Source: Bacteroidales bacterium (GTDB lineage: Bacteria; Bacteroidota; Bacteroidia; Bacteroidales; F082). From it: 34,767 nt of DNA. Location of the stretch: contig JAKSNC010000023.1 of NCBI GenBank assembly GCA_024400195.1, positions 1 through 34,767 on the forward strand, given 5' to 3'. Below, piece by piece: positions 8,396 through 16,023 of the stretch. The translations under genes and the position numbers were made by a program. Position 1 is the stretch's first letter. Every line of letters begins with the position of its first letter. The notes beneath the pieces are model-generated. The model searched no databases. It was given only the letters and a program-made list of their open reading frames with translations, and had not been told where the DNA came from.

Positions 8396-9519
8396 AAATA
8401 GTCATCATCGGACCGGCTTATCCTTATCGTGGCGGCATTGCGGCGTTTAACGAGCGGCTTGCACGACAGTTCTCAGCGGAAGGCAATGACGTTGAAATCT
8501 TCACATTTTCATTGCAATATCCGTCTTTTCTTTTCCCCGGAAAGACGCAGTTTTCGACGGAAAAACGTCCTTCCGACCTAAAAATAACGCGTTCTCTCAA
8601 TTCCGTCAATCCTTTTTCATGGATTAAAACGGTCAGGATGATAAAGAAGGTGAATCCAGATCTCGTCGTGTTCGCCCATTGGATGTCGTTTTTCGCGCCT
8701 TGCTATGGCGTTATTGCCCGCAAATTACGTGGTGTTAAGAAGATTGGCTTGATTCACAATATGATACCGCACGAAAAATCTGCCTTCGACAAGATCCTGT
8801 CATCTTATTTCGTGAAGTCGGTGGACTCATTCGTCGCGTTGTCGAAATCGGTGCTTGATGATGTCGCAATGCTTGATAAACAAGACAAACCGAAAATATT
8901 CGTTCCGCATCCGATTTACGACCATTATGGGCCGAAAGAGGGCAGGGAGGAAGCACTTCAGAATCTCGGACTTTCGACGGTTTCGCGCTATATTTTGTTC
9001 TTCGGACTCGTGCGGGCTTATAAGGGACTCGACCTGCTGATAAGCGCGATGGCTGACGAGAGATTGAAAAAATATAACGTGAAACTTCTTGTCGCCGGAG
9101 AGTTTTATGATGACGAAAAAACATATCTCGACAAGATAAAATCATTAAAATTAAATAATTGCGTAATTATTGACAATAAATTTATTCCTGATGTTAAAGT
9201 GAAGGATTACTTTAATGCAGCCGACATCATTGCTCAGCCTTATAGAACGGCTACTCAAAGCGGTGTGACGCAGGTTGGGTTTCATTTTGAGAAGGCAATG
9301 CTCGTGACCGATGTCGGAGGTTTGAAGGAGATAATTCACGATGGCGAATTTGGGTATGTTGTGCAGCCCGAGGCGGAAAAAATAGCCGACGCGCTTGTCG
9401 ATTTTTTTGAAAATAAAAGGAAGCCGCTTTTTGAATCGCGCGTTGCCGAAGAGAAGAAAAAATACTCTTGGGACAGAATTACGACGGCGATAATCAAAAT
9501 CGGCGGGGAGGAGAAATAG
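8392..9519 (+). CDS. GT4-family glycosyltransferase
   Basis: A 375-residue GT-B fold enzyme. The N-terminal acceptor domain opens with MKIVIIGPAYPYRGGIAAFNERLA, where the glycine-rich loop GGIA is diagnostic. The C-terminal nucleotide-sugar domain starts around ILFFGLVRAYKGLDLLISAM and has the E-x7-E-like region FEKAMLVTDVGGLKEII. No signal peptide or membrane segment is seen, so it acts on the cytoplasmic membrane face. It overlaps the flippase by four bases and is followed one base later by a methyltransferase. Donor and acceptor sugars are unknown. Confidence 0.9.
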   Translation: MKIVIIGPAYPYRGGIAAFNERLARQFSAEGNDVEIFTFSLQYPSFLFPGKTQFSTEKRPSDLKITRSLNSVNPFSWIKTVRMIKKVNPDLVVFAHWMSFFAPCYGVIARKLRGVKKIGLIHNMIPHEKSAFDKILSSYFVKSVDSFVALSKSVLDDVAMLDKQDKPKIFVPHPIYDHYGPKEGREEALQNLGLSTVSRYILFFGLVRAYKGLDLLISAMADERLKKYNVKLLVAGEFYDDEKTYLDKIKSLKLNNCVIIDNKFIPDVKVKDYFNAADIIAQPYRTATQSGVTQVGFHFEKAMLVTDVGGLKEIIHDGEFGYVVQPEAEKIADALVDFFENKRKPLFESRVAEEKKKYSWDRITTAIIKIGGEEK

Positions 9520-9520
9520 C

Positions 9521-10294
9521 ATGAAAAAGATAATATCATTGGCAACGAGGCTGTTACCACGGCAGATGCTGATTCGGATGAGTTACATCGTCACGCCGTT
9601 GTTGAGGCCTTTTTATCACGGAAACAATGTAGAATGTCCGGTTTGCGGAAAAAGGTTCCGTAAGTTTTTGCCTTACGGTTATGGCAATGCAGCCGAAAAC
9701 AGAATGTGCCCGAACTGCCTTTCTTTGGAACGTCACCGCCTTTTGTGGCTTTTCCTTGAGAAAAAGACGGATTTCTTCACGGCAAACCTCAAAGTGCTTC
9801 ATTTCGCGCCTGAACAACCGTTCCTCAAACGTTTCAAAGCCCTTGAAAATCTTGATTATACGACAGCCGACATCGATTCTCCCATCGCCGATTTGAAACT
9901 TGACGTCACGGCTATTGATATGCCGGACAACAGTTTCGACGTCGTGATTTGCAATCATGTCCTCGAACACGTCTTCGATGTGGGAAAGGCGTTTTCAGAG
10001 ATTAAGAGAATACTGAAACCGTTGGGATGGGCGATACTTCTCGTACCCATCAATCCTGATGTTGACACTTTTGAGGACCCGACCGTCACCGACCCGAAAG
10101 AAAGGGCGCGTCTGTTCGGACAGTACGACCATGTGAGACAGTTCGGACGCGACTATGAATCAGTCCTATCACAAGCCGGATTCAAAGTCAATGCCGACCG
10201 CCTTTTTTATGAACTTTCCGATAAGGAGAGGGACAGGATGAATCTCGCAAGAAGGGGAGAAGAACTTGTTTATCAAGTGTATAAAGAAGGTTGA
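9521..10294 (+). CDS. Class I SAM-dependent methyltransferase with N-terminal zinc ribbon
   Basis: The 257 residues carry a four-cysteine knuckle (C39-P-V-C42 and C63-P-N-C66), then a methyltransferase-11 type Rossmann domain. In that domain LKVLHFAPEQ is motif I, ADIDSPIADLKLDVT spans motif II, and FDVVICNHVLEHV is motif IV. Proteins with this layout are common in glycan and surface-polysaccharide clusters. Together with the flippase and glycosyltransferase just upstream, it probably decorates a cell-surface glycan. The substrate is unknown. It is the last gene of the gpsA operon; no clear terminator was seen. Confidence 0.85.
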   Translation: MKKIISLATRLLPRQMLIRMSYIVTPLLRPFYHGNNVECPVCGKRFRKFLPYGYGNAAENRMCPNCLSLERHRLLWLFLEKKTDFFTANLKVLHFAPEQPFLKRFKALENLDYTTADIDSPIADLKLDVTAIDMPDNSFDVVICNHVLEHVFDVGKAFSEIKRILKPLGWAILLVPINPDVDTFEDPTVTDPKERARLFGQYDHVRQFGRDYESVLSQAGFKVNADRLFYELSDKERDRMNLARRGEELVYQVYKEG

Positions 10295-10351
10295 CAACGC
10301 GCAATTTCAGTCCGACGCTATGAAATATTTATTTCAGTGCCAGTCATATTA

Positions 10352-10537
10352 AGAAGCTGTTTTGATTTCTTACAATGATAATTATATTGTATGTCATTTC
10401 GATGCGATTTGCATATCTTTCCGGCATCTTTTCCTCGTTTCACTCCTCGAATAGTCCACTATTCTTCGTCGCAAAACAAGAAAAATCTGCTCGAAAATAT
10501 AATGCAAATCCCTATCGAACAAATCAAAACAGCTTCT
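10352..10537 (+). repeat. 186-bp foldback/MITE-like element, complete copy
   Basis: Terminal inverted repeats AGAAGCTGTTTTGATTT (10352-10368) and its exact complement (10521-10537) bound the element. Inside, the left arm (TTTCGATGCGATTTGCAT) and right arm (ATGCAAATCCCTATCGAA) also pair, and the centre GAATAGTCCACTATTC is a near-perfect palindrome. The whole element folds as one long imperfect hairpin. A separate small hairpin (TACAAT...ATTGTA, 10371-10391) branches from the left arm. No open reading frame is present. The first 50 bases recur without mismatch at 34718-34767. It fills most of the 10295-10562 intergenic gap. Confidence 0.85.
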
Positions 10538-10562
10538 AAGTCATCAGTAGGAATTTCCTATC

Positions 10563-10953
10563 TTATTTGAACTTGATCATGTCAGATAGTTGAAGGAAGT
10601 AGTCGTTGGACCAGATGTCGAGTTCATGGCGCTGCTGTAGTCCAATGTAAGGCAATACATCCTGCTTGACATTGTTGATGTCTGTTGTAGCGAGTTTATT
10701 CCGAAGTTGTTCCATGAATTGTTCGCGGCTGACATCTACACCGCTGAATTCCTTGATTCTTGTTTGTAGATGCTTGAGATCGAGCGGCACATTGTAACGT
10801 ACATACCATTCGAAATCAAACCAGTCGCGGCCCTTGACCCTGCGCTGCCAATTGCGATAAACAAGTGCATGCATCTTGCCCGCATAAAGATCAGGCAAGG
10901 TGAAATGTGCCGCTTCCGTTGTATTCGGCAAGCATTGATTCATATACTGTCAT
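10563..10953 (-). pseudogene. abiEii: AbiEii toxin remnant with internal deletion
   Basis: AbiEii is the nucleotidyltransferase toxin of the type IV AbiE system, normally about 250-300 residues. Here a genuine start (ATG at 10953, overlapping the antitoxin stop as ATGA) encodes MTVYESMLAEYN, a typical AbiEii N-terminus, and then runs into a stop after 20 codons. The adjacent +1 frame holds the family C-terminal domain: LPDLYAGKMHALVYRNW, then RVKGRDWFDFEWYVR. The central catalytic part with the GSxxD nucleotidyltransferase motif is missing. So the gene lost its middle and changed frame at the junction. A 126-residue product from the internal ATG at 10943 is possible but would lack the catalytic core. 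Confidence 0.8.
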
Positions 10954-11579
10954 CGTTCAATCAGTTTTACAAGGTTTGTCAATATCTGGGACTTTCGTCC
11001 CGCCTTGGCACATTCCATGATTATCTTTGTGTCCAGTTCCTTCAGGATGTCCATATCAAGCCTCATGTCTTCTTCAAGATAAGTGGAAAGCGCAGTGAGA
11101 GACCGCTGAGGCACAAATCTGTCGTGCTGTATTGTGTCGCAAAGTGCCTTCTCACGGCTTGCCATGAGAAAACTTACGCCGTTTTCTTCAACGGTTTCAA
11201 CGCCTATCGGAAAATAATTGTCTGGAACCTGCATGTAGGAAAATTCGCCTATGGGCGTTTTGAATGAGCGTGAATGCTTCGTGGTAACGCAGGTCATCCG
11301 GAACACCTGCTCAGGAATCATTCCATAGTACCTTAAAGCCCATTGGATTGAGACATACGATGGCCCGTAAATGTGGTTCGCACATAGACGGGTATCAGTG
11401 TCCTTTCCGGTAAGCTCCTTACTGACTATGTAAAGATTGCGCTTCAGACGAATCAGTTCACCCTGTTTCTCCAACGTCTGGATCTTCTTGTCTGGAGATG
11501 CCAGATCAGGAAAGCAGGACTTGATGTCTGATGACGAGACGGGGATACCCGCAAACTGTATCAGTGGATTCTTAAACAT
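10950..11579 (-). CDS. abiEi: AbiEi family antitoxin
   Basis: A 209-residue protein with an N-terminal winged-helix part (SSSDIKSCFPDLASPDKKIQ, then RLKRNLYIV) and the AbiEi C-terminal domain (GPSYVSIQWALRYYGMIPE, FLMASREKALCD). In AbiE systems the antitoxin represses its own operon and neutralises the AbiEii nucleotidyltransferase toxin. The open reading frame is complete although the neighbouring toxin gene is gutted, so this is now an orphan antitoxin. Its promoter contains a 10-bp inverted repeat that could be its operator. Confidence 0.88.
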   Translation of the reverse strand: MFKNPLIQFAGIPVSSSDIKSCFPDLASPDKKIQTLEKQGELIRLKRNLYIVSKELTGKDTDTRLCANHIYGPSYVSIQWALRYYGMIPEQVFRMTCVTTKHSRSFKTPIGEFSYMQVPDNYFPIGVETVEENGVSFLMASREKALCDTIQHDRFVPQRSLTALSTYLEEDMRLDMDILKELDTKIIMECAKAGRKSQILTNLVKLIER

Positions 11580-11602
11580 ACCTTATTGATTTGAATCTGG
11601 CG

Positions 11603-11639
11603 CAAAGATAGTAATAATTCGTACAGTAAACGAATAATT
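11603..11639 (-). promoter_or_regulatory. abiE promoter with candidate AbiEi operator
   Basis: The minus-strand -7 element TATCTTTG is at 11603-11610. Just upstream, AATAATTCGT (11613-11622) and ACGAATAATT (11630-11639) form an inverted repeat with one mismatch and a 7-bp spacer. This covers the -33/-7 spacer, where a repressor would block polymerase. AbiEi antitoxins are known to bind inverted repeats in their own promoters. Confidence 0.55.
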
Positions 11640-11742
11640 TCTTCTTTTTCTGTACTAATTACTGCTGTTTCTTTTAGACCTCTTGATTTATTACCAGTCC
11701 AGTCTGGCTTTTGCACGTTCAGCCATCTTCATATTGCTTCAA

Positions 11743-12645
11743 TTACATTCCTATAAGTTCCTTGAACATACGGACTACGCGGTTGCCCATTTCCGGTGTG
11801 CAACTCTTTTCGTCCATGTCGAAGCAATGGTACGGCATGCACATTTCCGCCACGCATGCGGATTCCAGTTGTTCGAACGTTCTGATAGAATTCCGTTTCT
11901 CCTTACGTAGTTTCACTATCTGATCATACTGGTCAAGCTCACGCTCAGCCTTGTCAAGCAGTTTCTCCAAAATGGATTCCATGTCAGGTTCCGCCTCGGC
12001 ATAGATTTTCCTTGCTATGTCAAGCGACTGTCTGTTCAACGAGGCGATGAGGGCATCATTGAGCTCACCGACCAACTTTTTGACTTTTGCACATAATCTT
12101 GACGTCCTTGTGCGCAAAGCTCCCGGATTGATGTCGAGGATATTCGCTACGTCTCTGTCATCCAAATCGTCATCAGGCCATGAATAGAATCCCATGAAGT
12201 GCTTGTAGGCGCTCCGGAAGAACAGGTAACGGTCTTCGCTTGATTCATGCTGATCGAACCATGCAATGGCGAATCCGACATGCATCAACGTGATGTCAAG
12301 TTGTCTGCCACTATCCGCAGACGCAAGCTGCCTGCGGTATTCGGCCAAAGCGTCCTGCATCTCTGTGAGAATCCTCTTCTCTTCTAACAGGAAGCGTCTG
12401 AATGTCTGGCGCAGCCACGCCGGAGTTGCCTTCTCGTCTTTTATTTGCTGGAGATAGTAGCCCTTGACATCATCAGTGACATACTTGGGCTTTGCCTCAT
12501 ACAGATAAAGGTAGAAGTCCGTCAGATAGTCGTCGAATGTCTTCACCGCCGACAGTTCGGAGTCGCTGAAGAAGACCTGCCGGTAGGTGTTCTCCAGCAG
12601 GTCTCGGTGTGTTACCATCAGCAGATTATATATCTTTTGCTTCAT
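11743..12645 (-). CDS. Sigma-70/ECF-like RNA polymerase sigma factor
   Basis: A 300-residue protein. The first half has a region-2-like helical segment (SAVKTFDDYLTDFYLYLYE). Near residues 160-195 is a region-4-like helix-turn-helix (DDRDVANILDINPGALRTRTSRL, with the usual acidic lead-in and basic recognition helix). A roughly 100-residue charged, helical C-terminal extension follows; it is not part of ordinary ECF factors and may sense or bind a partner. Its ATG overlaps the stop of the upstream VWA gene (ATGA), so the two are coupled. Both transcription units at 12642-15299 share an unusual promoter that this factor could recognise. Domain identity is fairly clear, function inferred. Confidence 0.7.
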   Translation of the reverse strand: MKQKIYNLLMVTHRDLLENTYRQVFFSDSELSAVKTFDDYLTDFYLYLYEAKPKYVTDDVKGYYLQQIKDEKATPAWLRQTFRRFLLEEKRILTEMQDALAEYRRQLASADSGRQLDITLMHVGFAIAWFDQHESSEDRYLFFRSAYKHFMGFYSWPDDDLDDRDVANILDINPGALRTRTSRLCAKVKKLVGELNDALIASLNRQSLDIARKIYAEAEPDMESILEKLLDKAERELDQYDQIVKLRKEKRNSIRTFEQLESACVAEMCMPYHCFDMDEKSCTPEMGNRVVRMFKELIGM

Positions 12646-13340
12646 GATTTTTTGTCTTTTTTGCCGATATTATCGTCAGGATCATCAAAATAGTTGCTGT
12701 TGCAGGCCATTGCAATTCTCGCTTCGCGTGCCATGTCGGAAGTTTCCATCTCGCAGCACATGGCATTCGCTTCGAAATATCTTTCACGGCTTCTGCGTTC
12801 CTTCTCAAACATTGCCTTGGTGCCTTCGTCGTCCTGGACAAAGTTCATGGCATTGGTGATATTGATGGTCATGGCCACACTGACTGCGTCTTGGTTTGCT
12901 CCGATGTAGGTGAACATCCAGCCTTTCTTCTTCAGTTCGTCAATGATTGTGGCAATGGCTTTGCCGCGATATTCCTTGCTGCTGTTCTCCTCACCGTCGG
13001 TGATGATGGTCACTATCACGCTGTCATCGTCAGTCACCGCTTTCCGGATGCTGCTTATGCCGAAGCCGATGGCATCATACAGAGGAGTGCCGCCACAAGG
13101 ATTGTACTCTTCCGGCCTGAGGTCGTTGACTTACTTGATGGAGACCTTGTCACGGAGAAGTCTGATGTTTCCTGTCTCGAAAGGAACGATGCTCACCAAC
13201 TGCTCCTGCTCGGGGAACTTGTCCTGCGCCATGCGAATTGTCTGCAATGTCTCGTTAAGACCGTTAAGAGCCTGACGCTCAATGCAACTCATGCTGCCAC
13301 TCTCATCTAAAATGATCAGATTGAATACTTTTGTTTTCAT
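12642..13340 (-). pseudogene. VWA-domain protein gene interrupted by one in-frame TAA
   Basis: Read through, the frame encodes a 232-codon von Willebrand factor A protein. MIDAS motif 1 is LDESGSM near residue 11, the MIDAS threonine is in CGGTPLYDAIG, and the third acidic site is ITDGEENSS. A TAA at 13131-13133 (codon 70) splits it; the frame is identical on both sides and protein similarity continues directly. A single base change (for example CAA to TAA) explains it. I chose the ATG at 13340 because the leader is conserved with that of the unit at 15233. It is coupled to the sigma factor downstream. Recent nonsense mutation, sequencing error or readthrough are all possible. Confidence 0.8.
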
Positions 13341-13406
13341 ACGAATAATGTTTTGCGTTTGACTTGTTTCGATAATAGGTAGGAAAGAAATGGCGGTTGT
13401 TACATC
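13341..13406 (-). promoter_or_regulatory. Conserved non-canonical promoter/leader, copy A (VWA-sigma unit)
   Basis: On the minus strand: GATGTAACAACC (13406-13395), 12 variable bases, then CTACCTATTATCGAAACAAG (13382-13363), then 22 bases to the ATG. It aligns without gaps to copy B at 15234-15299, with 55 of 66 bases identical. Seven of the 11 differences fall in the 12-base spacer. It has no TAnnTTTG element. The pattern of two fixed blocks around a free spacer is that of a promoter read by an alternative sigma factor. Confidence 0.65.
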
Positions 13407-13477
13407 AAAGGATAAAATATTTTTTGTTACGAAAAACATTTTCTTGGGAATCAACTCATTTTATATGATGTCTGTTA

Positions 13478-13900
13478 TCATATCTTCCGGCAGTGGCTCC
13501 GTAAAATGTTGTAGAACGTTTCAGGCAGATATATGTTGGAAACATGTGTGGCCTCATCGAATAATGGTGCGATTTCTTCGTCTCTGAAGCCGGCTATGCC
13601 GCAGCCGATTCTGGTGACAAGGAATTTCAGTTCCGGATTTGCCTGTGCGAACCTGATGAATTCATCGACGTAAGGCTTGATGGTTTCAACTCCTCCATGC
13701 ATGGTCGGAATAGCATAGGACCGGCCTGTCAGTCCAACGCCGACACCCCATTCTGCGCCGAATTTCATGTTTGCAACCCATGCCGCACCGCCGCCATGCA
13801 TGCCTGCCAGATTGCTTCCGAATACAAAAATTTCATTTTCTTCAAGCATCTCAATCCTGTCTGCCGAGATGTTGGGGTTTTCAGTCCTGTTTTTGCTCAT
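13478..13900 (-). CDS. Macro-domain-like protein (A1S_2505 type)
   Basis: A 140-residue protein. IFVFGSNLAGMHGGGAAWVA resembles the ADP-ribose-binding loop of macro-type folds. GLTGRSYAIPT, FLVTRIGCGIAGF and the closing ...YLPETFYNIL are hallmarks of the phage-associated A1S_2505 family, which I take to be macro-like. It starts inside the end of the 450-residue upstream gene (20-base overlap), so the two are one transcription unit. An ADP-ribose-related ligand is likely from the family; binding or hydrolysis cannot be decided here. Confidence 0.65.
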   Translation of the reverse strand: MSKNRTENPNISADRIEMLEENEIFVFGSNLAGMHGGGAAWVANMKFGAEWGVGVGLTGRSYAIPTMHGGVETIKPYVDEFIRFAQANPELKFLVTRIGCGIAGFRDEEIAPLFDEATHVSNIYLPETFYNILRSHCRKI

Positions 13901-15233
13901 GATTCTTCAATATATTTATAAGTTTATCATATCCGTTATCATTCTTTATGTTGCCCCGCGTGATGTGTTGAGACATTCCCTTATGTCCTTTGGTGATGAG
14001 TCGGCCATTGGCCTCAAGCAGCTCCCACAGTTCTTCGCCTAAGGTGTCCTTCCAGAGTTCTTCTGAACGTAATATAAGGAAAGTCTTGTCTGTCTTGGTG
14101 GCCAGATACTTGATCAGCAGTTTTGTGAATACCATCGAAGGCAGGTGCCTGATTTCGGCTGAATCCTTGAATTTGACCGAGTGGTAGCCGATGAGCTGGA
14201 AAAAGGCGATGTCTTCGTAGATAGGGTGGCAATTTTGGTCGGATGGAATGCCGTATGCATCCATGGCAAGCTTGGCAAAGGCTTTCTCCCAATAGTGGTC
14301 TCCCTGTTCTCTGGAACAATCTGTGTGGTCATATATGCCGTAACCGTCCAAAGTCAGAGCTTTTCTCATCAGATGAAGCAGTTGTTCTTTCTCGCCAGCC
14401 CTCATTTCAAGGCATCTGTCCTTGTTCACCTTTTCAACGTAACCCGGATTCAGAGTGAGCATGACAACCTTTGCCCTGAGCAGATTGCCTGAAAAAGGCA
14501 TCGGAGGCACTTCTGTCCTGTATTGGTACTTAGGCTCATTCTTTTCGTTGAATGCATGGAGAATAGAAGCATCGCCCGGGTATATGCGTTCGTCTTCCTT
14601 CTTGTCGGACCATACGGTGTAACCGAACATCTTGTCGGTAAGCAGTTTCCATCCGTTTTTCAGTCTGATACTGCTTTCATCCACATCAATGTTGCGAAGT
14701 GTTTCCTTCGAAGTGGAAATATACTTGAAGAATTCGCGTTTCGCATTGGGAACATCCTTGAATCGCGCTGCTATCTCATTGTAGTCATAGTGGACGTTAT
14801 CGAAATGGCATTCGACCATATTTGAGTTAATGTTATAATCATAGACAGGCTGCTCCCAGTAACGATAAAGGATTTCTTCTATCAGCAATAGGAACAGTGC
14901 TGAAAAACTCATTTTATCAGGAAGGATAATAGTTGCCAGATTATGTTTGTCGCCCGTACGAAGGATATCAATGTAGCTTGCAATACTCATTTTTGCAGTG
15001 TCTTCATAATCTCCATAAGCAGGATGTTCCATGTGCTGCTTAATGTCTTCGATGAAAATGGGCAAAAGGTCTGCGCCACGCTTCAACCGATAAGCTATTT
15101 CGGCAATCTTGGTGTTATCATCTGCATTATGAAACTCAGATGCACAACTGTCAATGTATGTGCGTGCCGAACGGGGCAGACTCAAATCTTCTGTATTTCT
15201 TAATCTAACCATGTCGAAATGATTTGTTTTCAT
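13881..15233 (-). CDS. Unrecognised 450-residue protein of the sigma/VWA/macro locus
   Basis: I do not recognise this family with certainty. The N-terminal half (about 1-220) is acidic and helical with no motif I can name. The C-terminal half starts with PFSGNLLRAKVVMLTLNPGY and ends with ITKGHKGMSQHITRGN. The LNPG loop early in an alpha/beta domain and the late H...GN segment recall the uracil-DNA-glycosylase-like fold, but only weakly. No signal peptide or membrane segment. I start it at the ATG at 15233 rather than 15242, because the leader matches that of the VWA gene exactly up to ATGAAAACAAA. First gene of the unit with the macro-like protein. Confidence 0.75.
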   Translation of the reverse strand: MKTNHFDMVRLRNTEDLSLPRSARTYIDSCASEFHNADDNTKIAEIAYRLKRGADLLPIFIEDIKQHMEHPAYGDYEDTAKMSIASYIDILRTGDKHNLATIILPDKMSFSALFLLLIEEILYRYWEQPVYDYNINSNMVECHFDNVHYDYNEIAARFKDVPNAKREFFKYISTSKETLRNIDVDESSIRLKNGWKLLTDKMFGYTVWSDKKEDERIYPGDASILHAFNEKNEPKYQYRTEVPPMPFSGNLLRAKVVMLTLNPGYVEKVNKDRCLEMRAGEKEQLLHLMRKALTLDGYGIYDHTDCSREQGDHYWEKAFAKLAMDAYGIPSDQNCHPIYEDIAFFQLIGYHSVKFKDSAEIRHLPSMVFTKLLIKYLATKTDKTFLILRSEELWKDTLGEELWELLEANGRLITKGHKGMSQHITRGNIKNDNGYDKLINILKNHEQKQD

Positions 15234-15299
15234 ATGAATCATGTTTTACGTTTAACTTGTTTCGATAATAGGTAGCTCAAAAACTGAGGTTGTTACATC
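15234..15299 (-). promoter_or_regulatory. Conserved non-canonical promoter/leader, copy B (unknown-macro unit)
   Basis: Minus strand: GATGTAACAACC (15299-15288), a 12-base spacer, CTACCTATTATCGAAACAAG (15275-15256), then 22 bases to ATG. Spacing to the start codon equals that of copy A at 13341-13406. The similarity continues for the first few codons (ATGAAAACAAA). Confidence 0.65.
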
Positions 15300-15319
15300 G
15301 GGGCCAGAATTTTTTGCGT

Positions 15320-16012
15320 TTAAAACTCCAGTTGGAAGCCCTTCTTCTTGAAGAGCTCGTAGTTCTCCTTGTTGAAGGAGTAGAGTAGGGCATCCCGCTT
15401 TGCAGTCGGCCTGACTGTCTCATCAAGCTGGTTCAGTAGCTCGTAATGCATCATCTTCTTTGCAAAGTTGCGGCGGTCGAATTTGACACCCAAGATGGAC
15501 TCGTATAGTATCTGAAGATCCCTCATGGTGAACTTTTCAGGGAGAAGTTCAAATCCTATCGGCTCGAAGTGGATCCTCTCTCTGAGTTTCCTCATTGCAT
15601 CGCGAAGAATCTTGTCGTGGTCAAAGGCAAGCTGCGGAACCTCGTCGATAGGGAACCACTGGGCTTTTGCCGCATCATCGCCTCCTTTTACCTCCTGTAT
15701 GCGCACGAGCGCGTAATGGGCAATGGTGATCACTCTCTCCCTCGGATCGCGGCCCGGGTCCGAATAGGTGTTGAACTGCTCGATATAGGCATTCTTAAGA
15801 CCTGTCTCTTCTTTCAGCTCACGTAAAGCTCCTTCTTTGGCAGTCTCATCCATATTCAGGAATCCACCCGGAAATGCCCATTTCCCTTTGAATGGCTCAA
15901 TGCCTCTTTCGATTAGGAGCACCTGTAATTCGCTACCGTCGAAACCGAATATCACACAGTCTGTAGTGACAGCCGGATGTGGATATTTGTAGCAGTATTT
16001 GTTATTTTCCAT
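15320..16012 (-). CDS. NrtR-like transcriptional regulator (Nudix plus winged helix)
   Basis: A 230-residue protein with an N-terminal Nudix domain and a C-terminal winged-helix domain (FTMRDLQILYESILG, DRRNFAKKMM). The Nudix box GFLNMDETAKEGALRELKEETGL keeps all residues of Gx5Ex7REUxEExGU. Many NrtR regulators lose hydrolase activity, so an intact box leaves hydrolysis possible. NrtR proteins sense ADP-ribose or NAD metabolites; related Bacteroidota regulators such as AraR sense sugars, so the effector is not certain. The start is the ATG at 16012, downstream of a good promoter and a palindromic operator. Confidence 0.85.
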   Translation of the reverse strand: MENNKYCYKYPHPAVTTDCVIFGFDGSELQVLLIERGIEPFKGKWAFPGGFLNMDETAKEGALRELKEETGLKNAYIEQFNTYSDPGRDPRERVITIAHYALVRIQEVKGGDDAAKAQWFPIDEVPQLAFDHDKILRDAMRKLRERIHFEPIGFELLPEKFTMRDLQILYESILGVKFDRRNFAKKMMHYELLNQLDETVRPTAKRDALLYSFNKENYELFKKKGFQLEF

Positions 16013-16023
16013 TTTTTTGATTT

